Origin: Bacteroidales bacterium UBA3843
GTDB lineage: Bacteria; Bacteroidota; Bacteroidia; Bacteroidales; Paludibacteraceae
Length of the DNA stretch: 38,955 bases
Reading direction: 5' to 3'
Assembly: GCA_002392745.1 (NCBI GenBank)
Contig: DGHR01000011.1
Location: forward strand, 1-38,955
Shown here: in pieces, positions 35,501-38,955 of the stretch
Position numbering within the stretch: the first letter of the stretch is position 1
Layout of the letters: every line of letters begins with the position of its first letter
The notes under the pieces: generated by a model
What the model was told of the DNA's origin: nothing
The model's database searches: none
Seen by the model: the letters and a program-made list of their open reading frames with translations, nothing else
Translations under genes and position numbers: made by a program

Positions 35501-36157
35501 CGTCAGGCCGTGAAGCGGATAAACCAGCTCGTCTTTCTCGAAATCGTAATAACTCCATCCGCCGCCCGTCGGGTTGACCCATGTACGGCCCTGGCTGTCT
35601 TCCAGTATAAAGAAATGCTCGCGCAAACGGCCTGCATAGCGGCTGTCCAGTGTCGGCGTGAAACGCTTCCATTGCCCGAAACGGTAACGCATGATACCGT
35701 TCGTGTCATCGGCCTGCCAAATCACTCCGCGCGCATCCACCTGGGTCTTCTTGTCGCCTTCCTCCATCTTGCGTACCATCCCTTCCGGCAGACTGTCATA
35801 CGCTTGCTCTACGGTCGTCTGGCGCATCTTGTCCATGCGGTAGTAATGACCGTCGTACGTCGCCCACCATATACGCTCCTGCTCGTCTTCGTATATCAGG
35901 TCCACACGGTTGTTGACGCGAGCCTCCTGACCGTTGCTCATCGCTTTGTATACCTCGAATGTGTATCCGTCGAATCGGTTCAGACCGTCCCATGTGCCGA
36001 ACCACATAAAGCCCTGGCGGTCTTGCAATATGGCCATTACCGTGTTCTGACTCATGCCGTTTTTGATGGAATAGTGTTGAATCACGTAGTGGTCGTGAGC
36101 CTGTACGCCTATCGTACATGCCATGACGGCTAAAATACTGAAAATGAACCGTTTCAT
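32585..36157 (-). CDS. Hybrid two-component system regulator (HTCS)
   Basis: One 1190-residue polypeptide holds a full signalling pathway. After a signal peptide (1-20) comes a periplasmic beta-propeller sensor of Reg_prop type (about 25-520; MSQNTVMAILQDRQGFMWFG, DGTLYIATYGGGVNILR), a Y_Y_Y domain (about 545-620), a transmembrane helix (626-650), a histidine kinase (His678 in NISHELRTPL; ATP-binding DEGVGIPP and GTGIGMNL), a receiver domain (phospho-acceptor Asp982 in ITDLMMPN) and an AraC-type DNA-binding domain (about 1095-1185). HTCS proteins usually sense oligosaccharides and switch on a nearby polysaccharide utilisation locus. No susC/susD or glycoside hydrolase is in the window, so the target is elsewhere or this one has another role. 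It lies 39 bp after rmlA with no promoter match in the gap. Confidence 0.94.
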   Translation of the reverse strand: MKRFIFSILAVMACTIGVQAHDHYVIQHYSIKNGMSQNTVMAILQDRQGFMWFGTWDGLNRFDGYTFEVYKAMSNGQEARVNNRVDLIYEDEQERIWWATYDGHYYRMDKMRQTTVEQAYDSLPEGMVRKMEEGDKKTQVDARGVIWQADDTNGIMRYRFGQWKRFTPTLDSRYAGRLREHFFILEDSQGRTWVNPTGGGWSYYDFEKDELVYPLHGLTNMIHTAYVDHDGQMWISTYDGGVDCVNMEPTPYVLHDMRRSAGENGEVRAFAHKKNGEVIPLVKSETNVYCAIESKHGMLYGTKGDGVKNITTGKSIPTNHPDIYDIEEGRDGTLYIATYGGGVNILRWNDTRKQWESPIVVGNGMKVRDIEIVDETLWCGTTTGLLRIDLTNDESEVIPSYDIRAIYYSRDKLWLGTFGGGLLTLDPKDPERKIEHVETFHDIILSMTGDGKNLWFSSESDITQLNLETGDIYYYDALDGEHSTYFTEAEALRTANGTILFGYSNGYCAFDPSRIRRSTFVPPMRITRCICGGEELSGDTIYIADGSNLTIEYAAMDYVGADKLVYYYKMNGIDKDWNHAIDLRRVTYNNLRHGTYVFHVRSTNREGSDVDNERQMTIIVAKPLWMSWWAILLYILGVVLVLDVIVYITVTYNKMRQKILVEQQVTDIKLRFFTNISHELRTPLTLIVAPVENILQNERVSQSVRSQLEIVQSNSQRMLRMVNQLLDFRKVQSQKMRLKVQKTLLSDLVEETCANFKKEAYDKHINFTIENKASDSTVWVDRERMDTILWNLLSNAFKFTAAGKNIRVVISDRPGFVALSVEDEGVGIPPEKRNVLFERFSSNNELNSLNATGTGIGMNLTKELVDLHHGYIEVLSEVGKGSTFTVLLHKGKEHFGGDAEFIADDQTTYPVTHTPTLEDKLEELEQEPQDNRRTILVVDDSQDMRQFLTGILNRDYNIESAADGEAAERIVRTKPIDLIITDLMMPNVDGLALTQYIKSNPDLDYIPVILLTAKTAIESRLEALQYGADDYVTKPFDPEYLRARVRNILTQREQLEQSYRQRLMRLETGKNDEPIPGDAFLAKLLGIMDKQMDNNTLTVDELVEEMGMGRTVFFNKLKSLTGLSPVEFIREMRIKRAAQLLEEHRYNITEVTYMVGMNDSRYFSKCFKNTYGVTPSEYRKASIGKQTNKA

Positions 36158-36196
36158 AATGGTGTTTTTTGTTTGAATAATGGTCCTGTATTGGGG

Positions 36197-37138
36197 TTAG
36201 CGTGCAAATTTGGTCGCTGCCAGTCGCTCCAGATAGCGGCCGTAGGCTGTCTTCATCTCCTTGCCCAAAGCGGATAACTGCTCCGTGCTAATCCAGCCGT
36301 TGCGCCAGGCTATCTCTTCTATGCAACTCACATAGAACCCCTGACGGTTCTGTATGGTCGCAATGAAATTGCCTGCATCCAGCAGACTGTCGCAGTTGCC
36401 GGTGTCCAACCATGCAAAACCACGGCTGAACAGCTTGACTTTCAGCGTGCCTTCCGCCAGATAAGCCTTGTTCAAATCGGTAATCTCATATTCGCCACGC
36501 GCACTCGGCTCCAGTTTTGCAGCCTTGTCGCATACCGTCTTGTCGTAGAAATACAAACCCGGAACGGCATAGTTGCTCTTCGGCTCTGCCGGCTTCTCTT
36601 CCAGGCTGATGACGCGCAGTTCCTTCAGGCTCTGTCCCTGCACATCTTGGCCGTTTCCTCCCGCGGGCGCTGCTTTCTCTATCTCCTCAAACTCCACTAC
36701 GCCGTATGCGCGCGGGTCGGCTACTTCATAACCGAAGACACATGCGCCGCCGTCCTTCACACTCTCTACGGCATCCTTCAGCATGCGGCTGAAATGTTGG
36801 CCGTAGAACATGTTGTCGCCTAATATCAGACAGCCCGGCTCGCCGTTCAGAAATTCCTTACCCAGCACAAATGCCTGAGCCAAACCGTTCGGAACCAACT
36901 GAACTTTGTATTCCAGACGCATTCCTATGCGGCTCCCGTCTCCCAACAACTCTTTGAACATGGGTAAATCACGGGGAGTGCTGATTATTAGCACTTCGCG
37001 TATGCCGGCCAGCATTAACGTGCTCAACGGATAATAAATCATCGGCTTGTCATATACCGGCATGATTTGTTTGCTGATGGCTTTGCTCAACGGGTACAGA
37101 CGTGTCGCACTGCCTCCCGCCAAAATAATTCCTTTCAT
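36197..37138 (-). CDS. rmlA: Glucose-1-phosphate thymidylyltransferase
   Basis: RmlA (RfbA) makes dTDP-glucose, the first step to dTDP-rhamnose and other surface sugars. Starting at ATG 37138 the protein has 313 residues and begins MKGIILAGGSATRLYP, the nucleotide-binding loop. QIMPVYDKPMIYYPL, VQLVPNGLAQAF, ILGDNMFYG, YEITDLNKAYL and RGFAWLDTG are all intact. An insertion of about 15 residues (around KAAPAGGNGQDVQGQSLKEL) lies in the loop before ISLEEKP, where other RmlA enzymes have a short turn. An upstream in-frame start at 37192 (TTG) lies in the repeat array and is rejected. rmlB/C/D are not in the window. First gene of the minus-strand operon; its leader carries the 22-bp array. Confidence 0.95.
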   Translation of the reverse strand: MKGIILAGGSATRLYPLSKAISKQIMPVYDKPMIYYPLSTLMLAGIREVLIISTPRDLPMFKELLGDGSRIGMRLEYKVQLVPNGLAQAFVLGKEFLNGEPGCLILGDNMFYGQHFSRMLKDAVESVKDGGACVFGYEVADPRAYGVVEFEEIEKAAPAGGNGQDVQGQSLKELRVISLEEKPAEPKSNYAVPGLYFYDKTVCDKAAKLEPSARGEYEITDLNKAYLAEGTLKVKLFSRGFAWLDTGNCDSLLDAGNFIATIQNRQGFYVSCIEEIAWRNGWISTEQLSALGKEMKTAYGRYLERLAATKFAR

Positions 37139-37149
37139 ATTTGATTCCA

Positions 37150-37501
37150 TTATTCTTTGCGTGTTTTCGAATACCCCTTTGCGTGTTTCCAAATACCCCT
37201 ATTCGCGTTTTCGGGTACCCCTTTGCGTGTTTTCGAATACCCCTTTTCGCGTTTTCAGATGTCCCCTTACGTATTTTCGAATACCCCTTTGCGTGTTTTT
37301 GAATACCCCCTTACGTGTTTTGGGCTATCCCTTTGCGTGTTTTCAAATACCCCTTTTCGCGTTTTTAGATGCCCCCTTTCGCGTTTTCGGGTACCCCTTT
37401 GCGTGTTTTCAAATACCCCCTTACGTGTTTTTGAACACCCCTTTGCGTGTTTTCAAATACCCCTTTTCGCGTTTTCAAATGCCTCCTTTCGCGTTTTCGG
37501 G
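37150..37501. repeat. 22-bp tandem array, 16 copies, in the rmlA leader
   Basis: Sixteen units of exactly 22 bp (352 bp in all), typified by TACCCCTTTGCGTGTTTTCGAA. The CCCC core and GCGTGTTTTC or CGCGTTTTC core are kept while other bases vary. Units 6-10 and 11-15 share the same order of variants, and units 1-5 fit it in part, giving a higher-order repeat of 110 bp. The array lies between the rmlA start codon and the promoter at 37536, so it would be transcribed as most of a leader of roughly 390 nt. Confidence 0.95.
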
Positions 37502-37535
37502 TATCCGCAGATACTTATTCGCGGTATTAACGGGG

Positions 37536-37567
37536 CAAAATTACAAAAAAAAAATGATACTCGCAAA
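37536..37567 (-). promoter_or_regulatory. Promoter of the rmlA operon
   Basis: On the minus strand TTTG (37564-37567), a 20-bp gap that is mostly a T-run, and TAATTTTG (37536-37543) match the consensus. The gap length equals that of the other promoters in the window. Confidence 0.75.
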
Positions 37568-37674
37568 TGCTATGTCATTTTTTACACATAAATGTGTAAT
37601 TTTTGCCACATATATTTCCCACCGGAGTGTTTTTATTCCGCCTCGCCATTCTTCTTTCCGCTTCCGTCCTCTCC

Positions 37675-37740
37675 TTTTTACATGCTCTTCCCTTCCTTTT
37701 GACATGTTCTTCCCTTCCTTTTGACATGTCCATCCTCTTC
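37675..37740. repeat. Three 22-bp tandem repeats (TTTTGACATGTTCTTCCCTTCC type)
   Basis: Three adjacent 22-bp units. The first two are near-identical and the third is more diverged. The sequence is unrelated to the rmlA-leader array, but the period is the same. Confidence 0.85.
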
Positions 37741-37888
37741 TTCCTGCATAGCCTGCCACTTACCCTCGCATCATATGCTCGTCTTTCTTAACTTTCTCTG
37801 CCTGCGTTCTCCCAAACTACCTGTATGTCGCATGCCCCAAAGAGGTACTCTCACCCATCCCCCTATGCGCCAAGTAGGTAACTATAAA

Positions 37889-37921
37889 CCTTATAGGAAG
37901 CTTATAGGAACCTTATAGGAA
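37889..37921. repeat. Three 11-bp tandem repeats (CCTTATAGGAA type)
   Basis: Units CCTTATAGGAA, GCTTATAGGAA and CCTTATAGGAA. Each contains the near-palindrome CCTATAAGG / CTTATAG. The period matches the array downstream of lpxA. Confidence 0.88.
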
Positions 37922-37963
37922 CCTCGTGAGCTTCTATGTCTGATAATCAATATGTTACGTGGA

Positions 37964-38338
37964 TTATTTTTCGGAGACAGAATCTTGCTCCTTTTTTTGC
38001 TTGTTCAGCTCGTGGCGGATGAAGTCCCAAAGCCGTATTGGAACATAGAAACCATGCCGGCTTCCTTCGCGCCGCGCAGACTCATGACGCATCGACCATT
38101 CGGCCTTTTTTTCTGCATCATGCCATATGGCTGTGGCCTCTGCATTGACCTCGCGGAAACGAACTACTTGAGGACGAAGCGCCATTTTCTTCTTTTGACT
38201 CTTCGTATAATGGGGCTTCTTGCAGATACTGACTATGCCTTCCGGTTTACCCGGTAACTGGCGTGTGTACTCCTTTTTGTCCAATCCGCCCATTCGGGCG
38301 CGTATGCCTGTGTCTAATATGAGAAACCTTCCGGCCAT
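37964..38338 (-). CDS. Small basic protein of unknown function (124 aa)
   Basis: I do not recognise the family with certainty. The 124-residue product has no signal peptide or membrane segment and is rich in Lys and Arg. The core RPQVVRFREVNAEATAIWHD and FYVPIRLWDFIRHELNK resembles a type of small hypothetical protein seen in Bacteroidales. A consensus promoter lies 36 bp upstream of the start codon, which supports a real gene. It is divergent from the rRNA operon. It could be DNA- or RNA-binding judging by charge, but that is a guess. Confidence 0.7.
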   Translation of the reverse strand: MAGRFLILDTGIRARMGGLDKKEYTRQLPGKPEGIVSICKKPHYTKSQKKKMALRPQVVRFREVNAEATAIWHDAEKKAEWSMRHESARREGSRHGFYVPIRLWDFIRHELNKQKKEQDSVSEK

Positions 38339-38373
38339 GCTTTTTGTGCGCTTCTTTTTTTTGTTTCCGACTG

Positions 38374-38405
38374 CAAAGATACAAAAAATAATTTATATAT
38401 GCAAA
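38374..38405 (-). promoter_or_regulatory. Promoter of the 124-aa protein gene
   Basis: On the minus strand TTTG (38402-38405), a 20-bp AT-rich gap and TATCTTTG (38374-38381), followed by the usual GCAG. Confidence 0.8.
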
Positions 38406-38434
38406 TTTTTAGGCACAAAAGTCCCTCTATTATA

Positions 38435-38476
38435 ACGCGCACGCGCGCGCGTTCAATAATTTTTACGCGTGCGCGT
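38435..38476. other. Large GC inverted repeat between divergent promoters
   Basis: ACGCGCACGCG (38435-38445) and CGCGTGCGCGT (38466-38476) are perfect 11-bp inverted arms around a 20-base loop. The arms are alternating purine-pyrimidine and stand out in an AT-rich region. It may extrude as a cruciform or Z-DNA, act as a transcription barrier, or be a protein site. Confidence 0.8.
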
Positions 38477-38625
38477 AACATGGACCTCCACCATTATTTC
38501 GCGTATTTTGCCAGGACTCGGCGTTTTTCACTCTTTTGGACGAAATTTTTCTCTTAAAAATGGGTACTGATTATCAGGGAGTTACAAAGAAAGTGCATTT
38601 TTATTGCATTTTTTTTGCAAAAATA

Positions 38626-38657
38626 TTTGGTCAGTTCAAAAAAAAGCTGTACCTTTG
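38626..38657 (+). promoter_or_regulatory. rRNA operon promoter
   Basis: TTTG at 38626-38629, a 20-bp gap and TACCTTTG at 38650-38657, with A/T tracts upstream that could serve as an UP element. The rRNA leader follows and reaches the 16S start. Confidence 0.85.
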
Positions 38658-38941
38658 CACTCGCTTTTGAGAAACAAGCGTGTTTCTATTTTCTGCCGAA
38701 AGGGTATTAAAATTAAGTTCTTCCAACAAAGAGTCTTAATTTTTTTTGCGCCCTAAACGGACGGAAAACTTCTTTGAAAGATTGAAACAATTAGTGTAGT
38801 ACAAGAACTGAATGAGAGTGGGTCTTGGTATTGAGTTAATTCTCAATTCTCAATTCTCAATTCTCAATTAAACAGGTTCCCGATTTTAATTCTACACTTG
38901 ATAAATTCGATTATTCTGAGCTAAGTTATAATTATTCTTTT
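38658..38941 (+). ncRNA. rRNA operon leader with boxA-like site
   Basis: No protein gene is visible. The leader contains a 9-bp inverted repeat (AAAATTAAG 38709-38717, CTTAATTTT 38735-38743) followed by Ts, which could be an attenuator, and a boxA-like antitermination motif CTTCTTTGAAAG at 38769-38780. Four ATTCTCA repeats follow at 38839-38866. Leaders of this kind precede 16S rRNA in Bacteroidetes. Confidence 0.75.
38839..38866. repeat. Four ATTCTCA heptamers in the rRNA leader
   Basis: Four perfect tandem ATTCTCA units, followed by ATTA. A preceding TTGAGTTAA can pair with a unit. This is another heptamer-periodic tract in this genome. Confidence 0.9.
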
Positions 38942-38955
38942 ACAACGAAGAGTTT
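38942..38955 (+). rRNA. rrs: 16S rRNA, 5' end only (partial)
   Basis: The last 14 bases, ACAACGAAGAGTTT, align with E. coli 16S positions 1-14 and lead into the conserved AGAGTTTGATC primer site. The gene is cut by the window end. The upstream promoter and boxA support the call. Confidence 0.85.

Larger units (their letters stand above)
37568..37963. other. Gene-poor stretch between the rmlA promoter and the next minus-strand gene
   Basis: I see no convincing gene in this 396-bp stretch. It holds a C/T-rich plus strand, three 22-bp repeats and three 11-bp repeats, listed separately. The open frames here are short and composed of repeat sequence. Confidence 0.6.

Noticed and set aside
37150..37501. 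A CRISPR array
   Set aside because: Units abut with no unique spacers, repeats vary, and no cas gene is present; it is a plain tandem array.
37047..37724. Plus-strand open frames coding for FEYPFACFQIP-like repeats
   Set aside because: The 22-bp repeat lacks stop codons in plus-strand frames, so periodic peptides are a by-product. There is no promoter, and the region is the antisense of the rmlA leader.
37541..37759. A 72-codon minus-strand Lys/Arg-rich frame
   Set aside because: It is derived from the 22-bp repeats and would overlap the rmlA promoter.

Overview
The window comes from a Bacteroidetes (Bacteroidales-like) chromosome. Eight promoters fit the phylum-specific pattern (TTTG or TTG, 20 bp, then TAnnTTTG). 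Other signs are a lipid A pathway, an RmlA-type nucleotidyltransferase, a hybrid two-component regulator of the HTCS class, DUF4827- and FKBP-like lipoproteins beside glmM, and a peptidase whose C-terminus looks like a type IX secretion (T9SS) sorting domain. The last 14 bases match the 5' end of a 16S rRNA, so the window stops at the start of an rRNA operon. I cannot name the species; the mix of T9SS cargo and gut-type HTCS suggests an uncultured Bacteroidales.

Layout, left to right. 0.1-6.8 kb: a drug-efflux operon with an adaptor lipoprotein, an RND pump fused in frame to its outer-membrane TolC-like partner, and a ComF-like phosphoribosyltransferase. 6.9-9.4 kb: nadB and a C40 (NlpC/P60) peptidase. 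9.5-9.6 kb: tRNA-Leu(UAA) on the minus strand. 9.8-15.3 kb: acyl-ACP thioesterase, an HD phosphohydrolase, lpxD-lpxC-lpxA and a small conserved protein. 15.3-19.5 kb: an AT-rich island with two tandem copies of a two-gene cassette (lipoprotein plus secreted papain-like peptidase); the first peptidase copy is an internal-deletion pseudogene. 19.5-29.0 kb: glnS, an HsdR-N-like nuclease-fold protein, phoH, rsfS, ftsH, an M16 peptidase and lpxB. 29.0-37.1 kb, minus strand: a probable operon rmlA - HTCS - FKBP-like lipoprotein - DUF4827 lipoprotein - glmM - surE - small membrane protein. 37.1-38.9 kb: a long gene-poor stretch with tandem repeats, one small gene and the rRNA promoter and leader.

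Most genes serve the envelope: lpxD/C/A/B make the lipid A disaccharide, glmM feeds UDP-GlcNAc, rmlA feeds dTDP-sugars, and the thioesterase, FtsH, M16 peptidase, RND pump and C40 peptidase act on or near membranes and wall.

The least ordinary items are: (1) the duplicated lipoprotein/peptidase island, flanked by an imperfect direct repeat that includes the glnS start region; the lipoproteins share a nearly identical 128-residue domain but have divergent signal peptides and C-termini; (2) a 16-copy, 22-bp tandem array that, from the promoter position, makes up most of the rmlA 5' leader RNA; (3) the pump-TolC fusion with an internal lipobox; (4) heptamer-periodic DNA in several intergenic gaps and two 11-bp-period arrays. 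All functional readings of these are inference.
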